Shown here: positions 27,560 through 39,353 of the stretch, piece by piece | Layout of the letters: each line of letters opens with the position of its first letter | How positions within the stretch are numbered: position 1 is the stretch's first letter | Origin: Ruegeria intermedia | GTDB lineage: Bacteria > Pseudomonadota > Alphaproteobacteria > Rhodobacterales > Rhodobacteraceae | DNA: 64,000 nucleotides | Direction: 5' to 3' | Assembly: GCF_900129345.1 (NCBI RefSeq) | Contig: NZ_FQVK01000010.1 | Coordinates: forward strand, 62,001-126,000 | Notes under the pieces: model-generated | The model's database searches: none | What the model was told of the DNA's origin: nothing | Seen by the model: the letters and a program-made list of their open reading frames with translations, nothing else | Program-made: the position numbers and the translations under genes

Positions 27560-28135
27560 TCAGGGCAACCAGGGACGCTGATCGGGAACGAACAGGGTCA
27601 GGGTGTCGCCCACCGCCACCGCGCTCGGTCGTTCGACCCAGGCCGTCACCCCACGCCGCCCTTGTGCGGCCGGCTTGAACGCAGCGCCATGGCCCGGCGC
27701 GTCAGCCTCGATCTCGCGGCCCGGCAGCACGCAGGGGCGGTTCTCCATGTCGACGGTCAGCGTCATCCCGCCGCTGGCCTGCAGGCGAGAGGATGGCGGG
27801 ACATGGGTGAAATCCGGGATGCCCTGCACCACGATGCTGGCCCCCAGCAGGCCCGGGTCCAGACTGTCGAGACCCATTTCGGCGGCGATATCGGTCAGTT
27901 CTTCGGCCGACAGGATCGTCAGCTGGCGCACGTTGCGGATCTCGGTGCCCCGCGGATACAGATTGCTGACCCGCACGCAGGAAGGGCGGTTCAGCCCTTC
28001 GTGGCGCGCACCGCCGTCGCCCGCGAAATCAAGGTCCAGCCGGTCTACCGACCGGGCACGCAGAGAGTCCCCGGCCGGGACATGCCCCAGCCAGACGACC
28101 GTGGCCTTGAAATCGGTTTCGCGCAAAACGGGCAT
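27560..28135 (-). CDS. MOSC-domain protein
   Basis: This 191-residue protein resembles the C-terminal MOSC domain of molybdenum-cofactor sulfurases: VWLGHVPAGDSLRARSV near the start, DGGARHEGLNRPS near 40, and ENRPCVLPG near 130 with the conserved cysteine. The family is thought to carry sulfur or bind Mo-cofactor, and many members are uncharacterised. The ATG at 28135 begins the conserved segment. It is isolated by the ftsH terminator upstream and 165 bp to fhs downstream. No known Mo-enzyme gene is nearby. Confidence 0.75.
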   Translation of the reverse strand: MPVLRETDFKATVVWLGHVPAGDSLRARSVDRLDLDFAGDGGARHEGLNRPSCVRVSNLYPRGTEIRNVRQLTILSAEELTDIAAEMGLDSLDPGLLGASIVVQGIPDFTHVPPSSRLQASGGMTLTVDMENRPCVLPGREIEADAPGHGAAFKPAAQGRRGVTAWVERPSAVAVGDTLTLFVPDQRPWLP

Positions 28136-28196
28136 GGGAGTTTCCTTGTCTGACGATCCATCCGTCGCAGCCTGTGTCCCATTGCAGGAAAGGCAA

Positions 28197-28227
28197 GAAA
28201 AACCCGGCGCTTGGGCCGGGTTTTTTT
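28197..28227. terminator. Bidirectional terminator after ftsH
   Basis: AACCCGGC (28201-28208) pairs with GCCGGGTT (28215-28222). Seven T from 28221 lie on the plus side, and an A-run on the other side gives TTTTTCTT on the minus strand. It ends the long ruv-tol-ftsH series 4 bp after the ftsH stop. Confidence 0.88.
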
Positions 28228-28230
28228 GCG

Positions 28231-30168
<1,938 letters not shown>

Positions 30169-30198
30169 CGGCAGATGAGGCGCTGCCGGGTTGCCTCT

Positions 30199-30227
30199 TA
30201 AAATAGAGATGATTGAAGCAGGTTCAA
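30199..30227 (-). promoter_or_regulatory. Possible ftsH promoter
   Basis: On the minus strand TTGAAC (30227-30222) and ATTTTA (30204-30199) are 17 bp apart, in the short A/T-rich gap before ftsH. The -35-like box overlaps the tilS stop codon. This is a consensus match by eye only. Confidence 0.35.
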
Positions 30228-31477
30228 TGCGATAAAAAAGAAGCCGAAAACTCGGGGAATTTCGGGTTCATTTCAAACGTCCATCCGTTCGAAAAACCGG
30301 CAAATGGCGCGGACACGATTTGGTCGCTTTGCCAAACGGCGGGCGTGGCCATCAGCACCATGCGCGGCACCCCCGTCGCGCGCCAGTCGGGTACTTGTGG
30401 CAACCCGGTCTCGCCAAGCGCACGGATCTGCGCTCCGGGCGTGTCCGGTCCTGTCGCGATCCAACGCCCGTCCCAGAGTTCATCCGGTCGGGCCACACAT
30501 GCCGAAACAGCGATCAGCTCTCTGCAAAACCACGAACTATTCCCGTCCGTCAGGATTTGACAACCGCTCAGCGTCGACGAACGTCCCGCAATAACGGCCT
30601 GTACGACCTGCTCGACTTTGCTTTGCCGCGGCGGGTACCCCGGACCGGAAATCCGCTGGAGGATACCGGCCACAAGCCGGCGCTGCATTTCTTCAGGCAG
30701 CGCGGCAAAACCGGCGCGATCCACACGCACCGCACAGGCTTTCTCTTTCGCAAATCGGCGGGCGGATTCCTGCGCAAAATGCTCAAGCGCCCGGTTCGCA
30801 CGCCCGAGGTTCGCGGCAACCCGGGACAATGTTTGAGCCGTAATCCCCAAGCCGGACAGGTGGCCCAACGCCTCGCGGGCCTTGATCCGGTCGAAGCGCA
30901 GGTCCTGATTCGAAGGGTCTTCGATCCATTGCACCCCCTCAGCCTGCAAGTAGCCCCGCAAAACCGTGCGCGTTTCGCCCAGCAAAGGTCGCCAAAGCGT
31001 GACACCGTCAAGATCCCGCGCGAAAGACATGGCCGACAATCCGCGCACGCCAGCCGCGCGCCCAAGACGCATCAACACGGTTTCCGCCTGATCATCTGCG
31101 GTATGGCCCACGGCGACCGCAGGAATGTCCTTCGACACCGCCCAGTCCCGCAGCAGGCCGTAACGTGCCCGCCGCGCTTGATCCTGCAGGTTTCCCGATC
31201 GGTCCCATCCCGTCCATTTCAGAGTGACATGGGGCACGCCCAGATGCGTGCACATCTCGGAGACACGGGCGGCCTCGGCGGTCGCATCCGGCCTCAGACC
31301 GTGGTCCACGGTGGCCGCAAACAGCCGAACGTCTTCGTCCCGTGCGATCCGGACCAAAAGATGCAGCAATGCAAGCGAGTCGCTTCCGCCGGACACGGCC
31401 ACGCCCAGCCGTGACGGAAGCTTTTCAGGCAGAAGCGCCCTGACGCGCTCGGGAAGGGTGTCGGCCGGTGAGTTCAA
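30224..31477 (-). CDS. tilS: tRNA(Ile)-lysidine synthase
   Basis: This 417-residue enzyme attaches lysine to C34 of tRNA-Ile2 so that it reads AUA codons. The PP-loop [12 protein letters not shown] lies about 27 residues from the start. VDHGLRPDA and [15 protein letters not shown] follow, then the C-terminal substrate-binding domain. I chose a TTG start at 31477, which overlaps the cpoB stop (TTGA); no ATG or GTG fits just upstream of the P-loop. Longer starts reading into cpoB are possible but not conserved-looking. It belongs to the pal-cpoB-tilS-ftsH string. Confidence 0.9.
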   Translation of the reverse strand: MNSPADTLPERVRALLPEKLPSRLGVAVSGGSDSLALLHLLVRIARDEDVRLFAATVDHGLRPDATAEAARVSEMCTHLGVPHVTLKWTGWDRSGNLQDQARRARYGLLRDWAVSKDIPAVAVGHTADDQAETVLMRLGRAAGVRGLSAMSFARDLDGVTLWRPLLGETRTVLRGYLQAEGVQWIEDPSNQDLRFDRIKAREALGHLSGLGITAQTLSRVAANLGRANRALEHFAQESARRFAKEKACAVRVDRAGFAALPEEMQRRLVAGILQRISGPGYPPRQSKVEQVVQAVIAGRSSTLSGCQILTDGNSSWFCRELIAVSACVARPDELWDGRWIATGPDTPGAQIRALGETGLPQVPDWRATGVPRMVLMATPAVWQSDQIVSAPFAGFSNGWTFEMNPKFPEFSASFLSH

Positions 31478-32298
31478 GAACAGCTCAGCGACGCCATTTC
31501 CTCGGTTGCCGTGGCCACAAAGGCCGACGACGGGAACCGGACGCCGACTTCTCCCAGCGTGATACAAGCCTGGTCAACCTGGCCCAGCCGACCCAATGCC
31601 GCCCCAAGCTCGTACAATGCCTCGGGGGCCACGGGGCCTTCGGAATCGGCGGTGAAACTCGCTAGAAACGCCCGCGCGGCTTCACGCGTGTCCCCCAGCC
31701 CTTCCAGCGCCTGACCGCGGCGCAGATTGGCCTCGGCAGCCAGTGGGCTGCCGGGATACTTGGCGTCGAATTGCGCCAGCAGATCAGCCGCCGTCCGAAA
31801 ATCGCCATCGGCCAGGGCCTGCGCGGCCTCGTCGAAATCGGCCTGCTCGCCGACGGCAAGCTCGACCTGGCCTGCACCCTCTGCGATGTCCGGCGCCGGT
31901 GGGGTTACGATCGCCGCGGCGTCCTCGCCGCCAAGGGGCACGGTCGGCTCGCCGCTGAACTCGCAGCCCGGCTCAAGCTCGCAAAGCCTGAATTCCAGGT
32001 CACCGATCCGGTTGGTTCCGTCGCTCACGATGTTCTGGATGCGCTGGTTCAACTGCTCGGTCTGGCGGGTCAGCCGCTGCAATTCGGCCTCGATCGCATC
32101 GACCCGTTCCAGGATCGAGCTGCCGGACAGGTTCGGCGCAGGCGCGCCTGTGGTCGAGAATTCGCGCTTGAGCCGCTGGATTTCGACATGCAGCACGGTC
32201 AGCTCCTGCCGGATATCCGCCAGGGTCTGCTGATCCTGCGCCTGCGCCCCGGTGGCGACGGTCAGGACCGCCGCCAGCACCAAACCTGCAACCTTCAT
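31474..32298 (-). CDS. cpoB: Cell division coordinator CpoB (YbgF)
   Basis: This 274-residue periplasmic protein has a signal peptide (about 1-20, AQA), a coiled-coil region with leucine heptads near 22-105 (IRQELTVLHVEIQRLKREF; ELQRLTRQTEQL), and C-terminal TPR-type repeats from about 150. CpoB joins Tol-Pal to peptidoglycan synthesis during constriction. Two cysteines in CELEPGC near 108 may form a disulfide. It sits 4 bp after pal, in the usual tol-pal order, and its stop overlaps the tilS start. Confidence 0.92.
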   Translation of the reverse strand: MKVAGLVLAAVLTVATGAQAQDQQTLADIRQELTVLHVEIQRLKREFSTTGAPAPNLSGSSILERVDAIEAELQRLTRQTEQLNQRIQNIVSDGTNRIGDLEFRLCELEPGCEFSGEPTVPLGGEDAAAIVTPPAPDIAEGAGQVELAVGEQADFDEAAQALADGDFRTAADLLAQFDAKYPGSPLAAEANLRRGQALEGLGDTREAARAFLASFTADSEGPVAPEALYELGAALGRLGQVDQACITLGEVGVRFPSSAFVATATEEMASLSCS

Positions 32299-32302
32299 GC
32301 CG

Positions 32303-32803
32303 TCACCCCGCGGTCGAACCGGTCAGCACCGTCACCGCACGGCGGTTCTTGGAGTAGCATTCCTCGGTGCTGCAAATCTCGATCGGGCGCTCTTTGCCAT
32401 AGCTGACGGTCTGCAGGCGGTTCCCGGCCACCCCGCGCGAAATCAGGAACTCGCGCGCCGCATTGGCCCGGCGGGCGCCCAGCGCCAGGTTGTATTCCCG
32501 CGTGCCCTGTTCGTCGGCATGGCCTTCGATGGTGGCGGTATAGTCGGTATTGGCCAGCAGCCAGTCGGCCTGCCCCTGCAGAATGGTCTGCGCCTCGGGC
32601 GACAGCGTGGACTGGTCGACCGCGAACAGAACCCGGTCACCGACCGCCTGCTGGAAATAGGCCGGCGAGCGCGGATCACTGGCCGAACCCGGCACCAGCG
32701 CCCCGGCCCCACCTGCCCCGCCCAGAGCCGAAGGATCATTGTTGGTACAGGCGGTCACCAGCGCCAGCGCGCCCAGTGCCGCGATCTTGCTCAATACGTT
32801 CAT
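32303..32803 (-). CDS. pal: Peptidoglycan-associated lipoprotein Pal
   Basis: This 166-residue outer-membrane lipoprotein has lipobox LVTAC (Cys19) and a Gly/Ala/Ser-rich linker. The OmpA-like peptidoglycan-binding domain covers about 60-160, with EGHADEQGTREYNLALGARR, the meso-DAP-binding signature. Pal is the outer-membrane end of the Tol-Pal bridge. The start at 32803 gives a proper lipoprotein signal; in-frame codons further upstream do not. It lies 89 bp after tolB and 4 bp before cpoB. Confidence 0.95.
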   Translation of the reverse strand: MNVLSKIAALGALALVTACTNNDPSALGGAGGAGALVPGSASDPRSPAYFQQAVGDRVLFAVDQSTLSPEAQTILQGQADWLLANTDYTATIEGHADEQGTREYNLALGARRANAAREFLISRGVAGNRLQTVSYGKERPIEICSTEECYSKNRRAVTVLTGSTAG

Positions 32804-32892
32804 TTCAATCGCCTCTGGTTCCATTTTGTTGTTTGACGCCTGTCTATCACAGCCAAGGTACCTTGTGAACGTCGGCACCATTGACAATCCGT

Positions 32893-34212
32893 TCAATTCA
32901 ACAGCGGCCCCCAGGATGGATCGCTGCCCCCATCCGGTGTACGGACCGGGCGCAGGTTGCGCCCCGAGATGTCGACCGAATACAGCGAGGACCGCCCGCT
33001 GGCGCCCTGCGTCTCGCGGGTAAACATGATGACCCGGCCATTGGGCGACCAGGTCGGGCCTTCATCCAGGAACGAGGCGGTCAGCAGGCGCTCTTCGCTG
33101 CCATCCACGCGCATCACGCCGATGTGGAACCGGCCCTTGTTCTGCTTGGTGAAGGCGATCAGGTCGCCCCGCGGTGACCAGACCGGCGTGCCATAGCGGC
33201 CCTGGCCAAAGCTGATGCGGGTTGCCTCGCCGCCATTGGCGGGCATGACGTACAGCTGAGGCTGGCCCGACCGGTCGCTTTCAAAGACGATCCGCGACCC
33301 GTCCGGCGAATAGCTTGGCGCGGTTTCGATGGCGGGCGTATTGGTCAGGCGCACGCTTTGCCCCGAGGCCAGATCCATCTTCCACAGGTCGGTATTGCCG
33401 CCCTGCGTCAGCGAATAGACGATCGAGCGGCCGTCGGGCGAGAACCGCGGCGAAAAGCTCATGGTGCCGTCCTGCGTTTTCAATTCCTGCTTTCTGACCC
33501 GGCCCACATCCAGCAGATAGATGCGCGGGCGGCCGCTTTCATAGCTGGTGTACAGCAGCCGGTCGCCCGCCGGAGAAAAGCGCGGCGCCAGAACGATGGC
33601 GGCACTGTCGGTCAGGTACTGCACATTGGCGCCGTCGTAGTCCATGATGGCCAACCGCTTGCGCCGCTGGTCCTTGGGACCGCTTTCCGACACGAAGGCG
33701 ACGCGGCTGTCGAAATAACCGCCCTCGCCGGTGATGCGGCCATAGACCTGATCGGCCACCTTGTGCGCCATCCGCCGCCATCCATCGGTCGGGCCCGAAA
33801 ACTGCAACCCGTTGCCCAGTTCCTGCCCCGAAAACACATCCCACACCCGGAACCGCACCGTCAGCGTATTGCCCGAAAGGTTCACCGCGCCGGTCAACAG
33901 CGCGTCGGCGTTGATCGCCTTCCAGTCGGCGAACTGAATCGGGGCCTCGAAACTGTTGACCCGGCTGATGAAGGCCTCGGGCGCGATTTCGCGGAACAGG
34001 CCGGTGCCGGTCAGATCGGCGGCGATCACGCGGCTGATGTCGGCGGCATATTGCGCGGCCGCCGGGGTATCGGGCACGAAATTCGGCACGGCGAACGGCA
34101 TCGGTTCGATGATGCCTTGATCCAGCTCCAGCCTCAGCGGCCCTGTCTGGGCAGAAGCGGGGGCCGACAGCAAGGTCAGGCCGACTAGGAGGCTGGTCAG
34201 AAGTTTCATCAT
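32893..34212 (-). CDS. tolB: Tol-Pal system beta-propeller protein TolB
   Basis: This 439-residue periplasmic protein has a signal peptide (about 1-21, ASA), the TolB N-terminal domain (about 25-165), and a six-bladed propeller with WD40-like repeats ([74 protein letters not shown]). TolB binds Pal and is released by TolA. Its ATG overlaps the tolA stop by 4 bp (a second ATG immediately follows), which indicates coupling. Confidence 0.96.
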   Translation of the reverse strand: MMKLLTSLLVGLTLLSAPASAQTGPLRLELDQGIIEPMPFAVPNFVPDTPAAAQYAADISRVIAADLTGTGLFREIAPEAFISRVNSFEAPIQFADWKAINADALLTGAVNLSGNTLTVRFRVWDVFSGQELGNGLQFSGPTDGWRRMAHKVADQVYGRITGEGGYFDSRVAFVSESGPKDQRRKRLAIMDYDGANVQYLTDSAAIVLAPRFSPAGDRLLYTSYESGRPRIYLLDVGRVRKQELKTQDGTMSFSPRFSPDGRSIVYSLTQGGNTDLWKMDLASGQSVRLTNTPAIETAPSYSPDGSRIVFESDRSGQPQLYVMPANGGEATRISFGQGRYGTPVWSPRGDLIAFTKQNKGRFHIGVMRVDGSEERLLTASFLDEGPTWSPNGRVIMFTRETQGASGRSSLYSVDISGRNLRPVRTPDGGSDPSWGPLLN

Positions 34213-35300
34213 TTGATCCGCATCCTCTCGGGATTGAAGGTGATCTCAATATCCTTCCAATGCGCGTATTTGTCAGCAGGAAGGTCGTATCCTTTGGCGC
34301 CACAGCGCAAAATCGCGCGTCGGGCGGCCTCGTATGCCTGTTTCGCGGCGCCCGCCGACCCGCCCGAGCTGTCCAGCATCCGCAGGCTGCCCGCCACGAT
34401 CGTGCCGTCGCGGTTCAGCGAAAAGCCGACCACCACGATGGTTTGCAGGGCGTCGGTCGAGAGGGACCCCACGTTCCAGCACCGCGAAACGGCCAAACGC
34501 ATCGCGTCCTTCTCGCCGCCTGTCAGGGGCGGACCGGCCGGTTCCTCGGCGACGCCCAACGCCTCGGCCAGGGCATCGTTGATGGCGGCCTGATCCTGCG
34601 GCGCCGGCTTGGATGGCGTATCGGTCTCGGCCACCTCGGGCCGCGCGGTCGGCTGCGGCCGGCTGGGCCGGGCCCGCGGGCGTGGTGACCGCTGGGGCGA
34701 CAGGTCCTTGCCTTGTTCCGCCTCGGTCACGATCTGGTCGGTCGCCTCCTTGGGGGCAGTCTGATCCTGTTGTTCCCGCTGGGTCTCGGCGCCCTCATCC
34801 AATGACACGGCCGGTGTTTCGATGTCGTCGGGCTTGGCATCCGGTGGTGGCGGCGCGATGGGTTCCGGCGCGATCTTGTCGGCGGGGCGCGGCTGAGATT
34901 CGGGCAAGGCGGGCAAAACGGCCACCTCGGGTTCGGGTTCCGCCAGAACCGGGGGCTGCTCGATGACGTCCGGCTCGGGCGGCGCCTCGATCGGGGCGGG
35001 CTGCGGCTCGGGGTCTGGTTCCGGCGGTGTCACGGTGTCGGGTCGCGGCGGTTCCTCATCAACCGGCTCGGGGAGCTGTGGCGCCGGGGGGGGCGCGTCC
35101 GGAGCTTCAAGCCCACCGGGCGCAACCGCCACAGCCGGAGCCTCCCGCTGTGCGGTCAGCGCCGCGAATTCCTCGGCCGAGATCACCGAGACCTCCTGCA
35201 CCGCCATCGGCAAAGGCTCGGACCGGAAGGTGCCACCGAACAAGGCCCAGCCGATCAGGGTGACGTGGGCAATCGCCGAAATCTTGGTGCCGGTATCCAC
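34209..35300 (-). CDS. tolA: TolA-like periplasm-spanning protein
   Basis: This 363-residue protein has one N-terminal transmembrane helix at about 6-24. A long Pro/Glu-rich then Gln/Ala/Lys-rich stretch to about 265 would span the periplasm, and a C-terminal TolA/TonB-like domain at about 270-360 includes [10 protein letters not shown]-like and SLNRDGTI segments. TolA transmits proton-motive force from TolQR to Pal/TolB. The central region is proline-rich rather than the Ala/Lys helix of enterobacteria, typical in alphaproteobacteria. It lies between tolR (9-bp gap) and tolB (4-bp overlap). Confidence 0.9.
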   Translation of the reverse strand: MDTGTKISAIAHVTLIGWALFGGTFRSEPLPMAVQEVSVISAEEFAALTAQREAPAVAVAPGGLEAPDAPPPAPQLPEPVDEEPPRPDTVTPPEPDPEPQPAPIEAPPEPDVIEQPPVLAEPEPEVAVLPALPESQPRPADKIAPEPIAPPPPDAKPDDIETPAVSLDEGAETQREQQDQTAPKEATDQIVTEAEQGKDLSPQRSPRPRARPSRPQPTARPEVAETDTPSKPAPQDQAAINDALAEALGVAEEPAGPPLTGGEKDAMRLAVSRCWNVGSLSTDALQTIVVVGFSLNRDGTIVAGSLRMLDSSGGSAGAAKQAYEAARRAILRCGAKGYDLPADKYAHWKDIEITFNPERMRIK

Positions 35301-35309
35301 CGCGCGGCC

Positions 35310-35786
35310 TCACTCTTGGCCTTGGTCCAGCGTCGGTCCGCCAGTATCCGTGACCAGACCCACATTGGAAAAGCCACCCGCGTTCAACGCGCCCATGACC
35401 TGCATGACCTGCGCATAGGGGATCGCGCCGTCGGCCCGCAGGAACACGCGATCGCTGCTGCGCTCGGCCGCGATGGCGCGCAGTTTGCCGACCAGATCGT
35501 CACGCGCCACGTCGGTGGTCTGAATCTGCACCCGTCCATCGGCCGTCAGGGTCACGGTCAGCGGTTCCTCGTTGTCGCCGGGCAAGGCGCTGGCCGCCGT
35601 CTTGGGCAGGTCCACCGGAACACCCACCGTCATCAGCGGAGCCGCAACCATGAAGATGATCAGCAGCACCAGCATCACGTCCACGAAGGGGGTGACGTTG
35701 ATCTCGGCCATCGGCTGGGCACGGCCGCGGCGACGTCCGCGCCGACGCCCGTTGCCGCCCGACGATTGCTGAATCGCCGCACCCAT
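35310..35786 (-). CDS. tolR: TolR, ExbD-type proton channel subunit
   Basis: This 158-residue protein has an Arg-rich cytoplasmic N-terminus, then MAEINVTPFVDVMLVLLIIF with the conserved aspartate in the single membrane helix near residue 36. A periplasmic ExbD/TolR domain follows. With TolQ it converts proton flow to work on TolA. The ATG at 35786 is 2 bp from the end of tolQ. The cluster of arginines before the helix (GRRRGRRRGR) is longer than in E. coli. Confidence 0.93.
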   Translation of the reverse strand: MGAAIQQSSGGNGRRRGRRRGRAQPMAEINVTPFVDVMLVLLIIFMVAAPLMTVGVPVDLPKTAASALPGDNEEPLTVTLTADGRVQIQTTDVARDDLVGKLRAIAAERSSDRVFLRADGAIPYAQVMQVMGALNAGGFSNVGLVTDTGGPTLDQGQE

Positions 35787-35787
35787 G

Positions 35788-36483
35788 TCAGCTGTCCAAC
35801 TGGCGTGACAGGATGGTCGCGAATTCGTCGGCAAAGGCCTCGTACCCGCCGACGATGTGGTCGCTGTCCGCGCTCAGCTTGTTGTAGAAGATCACTGCCG
35901 GAATGGCCGCCAGCAGGCCCAGCCCGGTGGCCAGCAGCGCCTCGGCGATGCCCGGCGCCACGACGGCCAAGTTGGTGTTCTGCTGCTCGGCGATTTCGAT
36001 GAAGGCGTTCATGATGCCCCAGACCGTGCCGAACAGCCCGATGAAGGGCGCGGTGGACCCCACCGTGGCCAGGATCGGCAGGCCCTTGTTCAGCTTTTCC
36101 GCCTCTTTGGCGATGGCCACGTCCATCGACCGGTCGATCCGCGCGGTGGCCCCCGCGATCAGCCCGCCGTCGTTGCGATGCGACCTGCGCCATTCGATCA
36201 TGCCGGCCGCGAAGATCTTTTCCGATGCGCCGCCGGGCTGCGGTCCGATCTGTTCGAACAGCTCGTCCAGCGGGTTGCCCGACCAGAAGGCCTGATCGAA
36301 TGCCTCCGCCTCGCGCCGGGCCGCGCGATAGTTGATCAGCCGTTGAATGATGATCGACCACGACCAGAAGGACGCGACGACCAGTATCAGCATCACGACC
36401 TTGACGATGAATGTCGCGCGGGCAAACAGCCCCCACATGGAGAAATCGATCCCCTGCGCAAGCGCCAGCGTTTCAGCTTCCAT
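35788..36483 (-). CDS. tolQ: TolQ, MotA/ExbB-type proton channel subunit
   Basis: This 231-residue inner-membrane protein has three helices, near 20-42, 135-158 and 170-192. The MotA/TolQ/ExbB family motif region covers GLFGTVWGIMNAFIEIA and GIAEALLATGLGLLAAIPAV. It forms the channel with TolR. It starts 108 bp after ybgC; that gap contains two near-identical 15-bp direct repeats, possibly a control site for tol expression inside the longer string. Confidence 0.95.
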   Translation of the reverse strand: MEAETLALAQGIDFSMWGLFARATFIVKVVMLILVVASFWSWSIIIQRLINYRAARREAEAFDQAFWSGNPLDELFEQIGPQPGGASEKIFAAGMIEWRRSHRNDGGLIAGATARIDRSMDVAIAKEAEKLNKGLPILATVGSTAPFIGLFGTVWGIMNAFIEIAEQQNTNLAVVAPGIAEALLATGLGLLAAIPAVIFYNKLSADSDHIVGGYEAFADEFATILSRQLDS

Positions 36484-36494
36484 GAACCTGCTCT

Positions 36495-36548
36495 TTGTTT
36501 TGCCTGACGACCGTTGTTCGGCCTTGTTTTGCCAGACGCTAGCGCAGT
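36495..36548 (-). repeat. 15-bp direct repeats upstream of tolQ
   Basis: TTGTTTTGCCTGACG (36495-36509) and TTGTTTTGCCAGACG (36534-36548) differ at one base and are 39 bp apart start to start, between ybgC and tolQ. They lie 12-65 bp before the tolQ start codon, a position fit for a regulator site or a duplicated promoter element. Confidence 0.5.
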
Positions 36549-36591
36549 TGCGGGCAAAATGCCAACAGAACCACAGGGCCTGAGGAAATTG

Positions 36592-36975
36592 TTACATCAA
36601 TGCGCGAATCTCTGCCGGCAGCCGGATCGGCCTGCCGTCGCGGTTGATGCAGACGGCGGTGACGGTGGCACGGAAGATCTCGGTGTCACCCCGGCGGATC
36701 AGCTGGGCCATGGTCAGACGCACGCCCGAGATCGCGACGACCTCGGTCTCGACGAGCAACTCGTCGTCGAACCTGGCCGAGGCCAGATAATCCGCCTCGA
36801 CCCGCCGCACGACCCAGACGATACCCGCCTCTCGCATGGCGTTCTGGTCGTTGCCCAGATTGCGCACCCAATCCGACCGGGCGCGCTCGATATAGCGCAG
36901 GTAATTGGCGTGATAGACGACGCCCCCCATGTCGGTGTCCTCGTAATAGACGCGAATGGGAAAGACGTGTTTCAT
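36592..36975 (-). CDS. ybgC: YbgC-type acyl-CoA thioesterase
   Basis: This 127-residue hot-dog fold thioesterase has the family motif RVYYEDTDMGGVVYHANYLRY split over residues 7-27 (Asp-Thr-Asp and His-Ala-Asn-Tyr), with RARSDWVRNLG after it. YbgC hydrolyses acyl-CoA or acyl-ACP and is regularly encoded just before tolQ. Its start overlaps the preceding unknown gene by 4 bp. A link to phospholipid synthesis at the Tol complex has been proposed for the family. Confidence 0.93.
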   Translation of the reverse strand: MKHVFPIRVYYEDTDMGGVVYHANYLRYIERARSDWVRNLGNDQNAMREAGIVWVVRRVEADYLASARFDDELLVETEVVAISGVRLTMAQLIRRGDTEIFRATVTAVCINRDGRPIRLPAEIRALM

Positions 36976-37661
36976 TGCGGACGCTCCATCCGGGCAAACA
37001 GGCGCAGCGCGTGCGAAGGGTCCTGCGCCACCGCCGGCAGAACCGGATCATAGGCGGCGCGGATCAGCCCGGCAATGTCAGGCCGCAGGATCGTCGTGTC
37101 GCCCGCCATGGCCAGGGGTGAACGGTCGCGGAACGCCGTGTCGGACCACAGCAGAACGGTCTGAACGACCTGCGACAGGGCCAGGGTTTCAGCCGGCACC
37201 TTCGACAACTCGCGATCCATCCGCAGAAAGACGAACGCCGCCCGGATCGCGCCGTTTTCGTCGAACCGGAAAACCCGGTACTGGTTCGCATCGGCGTCTT
37301 CCAGCCGAGCAACCAGCGGGACAAGATCGGGAATCAGACGATCCAGGTCGGGCACGTCCGGCAACTCGCTCCACTCGCGAAAGAAGAACACCATGCAGTT
37401 GGCGCCCAGTTCGGGGTCGGTCTCGGCCATCTTGTGATCGGCCAGCGCAACCACCGCCTCGAACGCGCCCTTGACCGTGGCCAGGGTTTCATCCGCGACC
37501 CCGAACACGATCGGCACGATCGGTCGGCCCCAGCGCGCAAACAGGAACGCGCCATCGGATCGGGTAAACAACGCCTGGATCTCTTCGGGTGTCACGCCCT
37601 GCCCTTCGTCTTTTGAAAACTCTCTCGCCCCAGCCTTAAGGTCTGAGACCCGCGGCTTCAA
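36972..37661 (-). CDS. Conserved protein of unknown function between ruvB and ybgC
   Basis: This 229-residue soluble protein has no signal, helix bundle or catalytic motif that I recognise. It looks globular: [17 protein letters not shown] near 40, [17 protein letters not shown] near 95, and a helical C-terminus. It overlaps ruvB by 4 bp at its start and ybgC by 4 bp at its end, so it is tightly coupled to both. The position argues that it is a real, expressed gene. Function cannot be given from sequence. Confidence 0.8.
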   Translation of the reverse strand: MKPRVSDLKAGAREFSKDEGQGVTPEEIQALFTRSDGAFLFARWGRPIVPIVFGVADETLATVKGAFEAVVALADHKMAETDPELGANCMVFFFREWSELPDVPDLDRLIPDLVPLVARLEDADANQYRVFRFDENGAIRAAFVFLRMDRELSKVPAETLALSQVVQTVLLWSDTAFRDRSPLAMAGDTTILRPDIAGLIRAAYDPVLPAVAQDPSHALRLFARMERPQ

Positions 37662-38677
37662 CCAAACAGGTCGCTCTGTCCCTTGGGCGCGGCCATGCCC
37701 AGATGCGTCCAGGCCTTCTGCGCCAGCATCCGGCCGCGCGGCGTGCGTTGGATCAGGCCCTGTTGCAGCAGGTAGGGCTCGATCACTTCCTCCAGCGAGT
37801 CGCGGCTTTCGGACAGGGCGGCCGACAAGGTCTCGATCCCCACCGGGCCGCCGCCATAGTTCTCGGCGATCAGTTTCAGATAGCGGCGGTCGGCCCCGTC
37901 CAAGCCCAGATTGTCCACGCCCAACCGTGTCAGCGCCCCATCGGCCAGTTCGCGCGTGATGCGTCCGTCGCCCTCGACGATGGCGAAATCCACGACCCGC
38001 CGCAGCAGCCGCCCGGCGATACGGGGGGTGCCCCGCGACCGGCGCGCGATCTCGCGCGCACCGTCGTCATCGGCCGGCGCGCCCAGCTTGCGGGCGTTGC
38101 GGGTGACGATCTCGTGCAGTTCGTCCACGGTGTAGAATTGCAGCCGGGTGGGAATGCCGAACCGGTCGCGCAGCGGCGTGGTCAGCAGGCCCATCCGCGT
38201 GGTCGCCCCGACCAGGGTAAAGGGCTGCAGCTCGATCCGTACGGTACGGGCCGCGGGCCCCTCGCCGATCACCAGATCCAGCTCGAAATCCTCCATCGCC
38301 GGGTACAGCACCTCTTCCACCGCCGGGTTCAGGCGGTGGATCTCGTCGATGAACAGCACGTCGCGCTCTTCAAGGTTGGTCAGGATGGCCGCCAGATCCC
38401 CAGCCTTGGCCAGAACCGGCCCCGAGGTCATGCGGAAGTTCACCCCAAGCTCGCGCGCCATGATCTGCGCCAGCGTCGTCTTGCCCAAGCCCGGCGGGCC
38501 GTGGAACAGCGTGTGGTCCATCGCCTCGTTCCGCTGGCGGGCCGACTGGATGAAGATGCGCAGATTGGCCCGCGCCTCGGCCTGGCCGATGAATTCGTCC
38601 AGCCCCTGCGGGCGCAAGGCGCGGTCGTTGTCCTCGGGCAGAGGCTGCGGGCGCAGGGTCGGGTCGGCATCAACCAT
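37658..38677 (-). CDS. ruvB: Holliday junction branch migration helicase RuvB
   Basis: This 339-residue AAA+ motor drives branch migration with Ruv[12 protein letters not shown] lies near 25, Walker [13 protein letters not shown] near 60, Walker [10 protein letters not shown] near 108, sensor [10 protein letters not shown] near 155, the Arg finger region [15 protein letters not shown] near 215, and the C-terminal winged helix with TPRGRM near 315. It lies 4 bp after ruvA and overlaps the next gene by 4 bp. Confidence 0.97.
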   Translation of the reverse strand: MVDADPTLRPQPLPEDNDRALRPQGLDEFIGQAEARANLRIFIQSARQRNEAMDHTLFHGPPGLGKTTLAQIMARELGVNFRMTSGPVLAKAGDLAAILTNLEERDVLFIDEIHRLNPAVEEVLYPAMEDFELDLVIGEGPAARTVRIELQPFTLVGATTRMGLLTTPLRDRFGIPTRLQFYTVDELHEIVTRNARKLGAPADDDGAREIARRSRGTPRIAGRLLRRVVDFAIVEGDGRITRELADGALTRLGVDNLGLDGADRRYLKLIAENYGGGPVGIETLSAALSESRDSLEEVIEPYLLQQGLIQRTPRGRMLAQKAWTHLGMAAPKGQSDLFG

Positions 38678-38681
38678 TCAT

Positions 38682-39353
38682 TCAGCCTTTCGAAGCCAGC
38701 AGTTTCAACGCCGCGCGGATCAATTCGGCCTCGCCGGCATCGGGCAGGTTGGCGGAGGCCTCGGCCACGGCCGAGGCGGCCTCGGACGGGCCATAGCCCA
38801 GGTTCGACAGCGCCGACAATGCACCTGCCGACGCCGCGCCCGCGCCGGGTTTCGGGGCCCTTACCGGGGCCGGCTTCGGGTCTGCGGGTTCAACCACCTC
38901 GGCCACGGGGCCGTCCATCGCCTCGGTCACCGTGCCGCCCATCGCCATGACGCCGGGCGCCTTGTCTTTCAGGTCCAGCACGATGCGCTGCGCGGTCTTG
39001 GGACCTACGCCCTTGGCCGCCTTCACCGCACCCCAATCGCCCAGCGCGATGGCCCGGCTGACCCCGTCCGGCCCCAGCGCCCCCAGAATGGCCAGCGACA
39101 CCTTGGCCCCCACCCCCTGAACCGAGCAGAGCAGCCGGTGCCATTCTTTCTCGACCAGCGACAGAAAGCCGTAAAGCTGCATCAGGTCCTCGCGCACCAC
39201 CAGATCGGTGTACAGCGAGACCGCCTCGCCCACCCCGGGCAGGGCCGCCATGGTCCGGTCCGAGCAATAGACGATGTAGCCGACCCCGCGAACGTCGATC
39301 AGAAGGTGATCCGCCGCGCGGTAGTCGATGCGTCCGGTCAGCTTGCCGATCAT
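38682..39353 (-). CDS. ruvA: Holliday junction protein RuvA
   Basis: This 223-residue junction-binding protein has an OB-fold N-terminus ([21 protein letters not shown]), helix-hairpin-helix motifs near 72-130 ([32 protein letters not shown]), and an Ala/Pro-rich linker. The C-terminal domain III that contacts RuvB lies near 170-220. The linker is somewhat longer than in E. coli (203 residues total). Its start overlaps ruvC by 4 bp, and it ends 4 bp before ruvB. Confidence 0.96.
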   Translation of the reverse strand: MIGKLTGRIDYRAADHLLIDVRGVGYIVYCSDRTMAALPGVGEAVSLYTDLVVREDLMQLYGFLSLVEKEWHRLLCSVQGVGAKVSLAILGALGPDGVSRAIALGDWGAVKAAKGVGPKTAQRIVLDLKDKAPGVMAMGGTVTEAMDGPVAEVVEPADPKPAPVRAPKPGAGAASAGALSALSNLGYGPSEAASAVAEASANLPDAGEAELIRAALKLLASKG

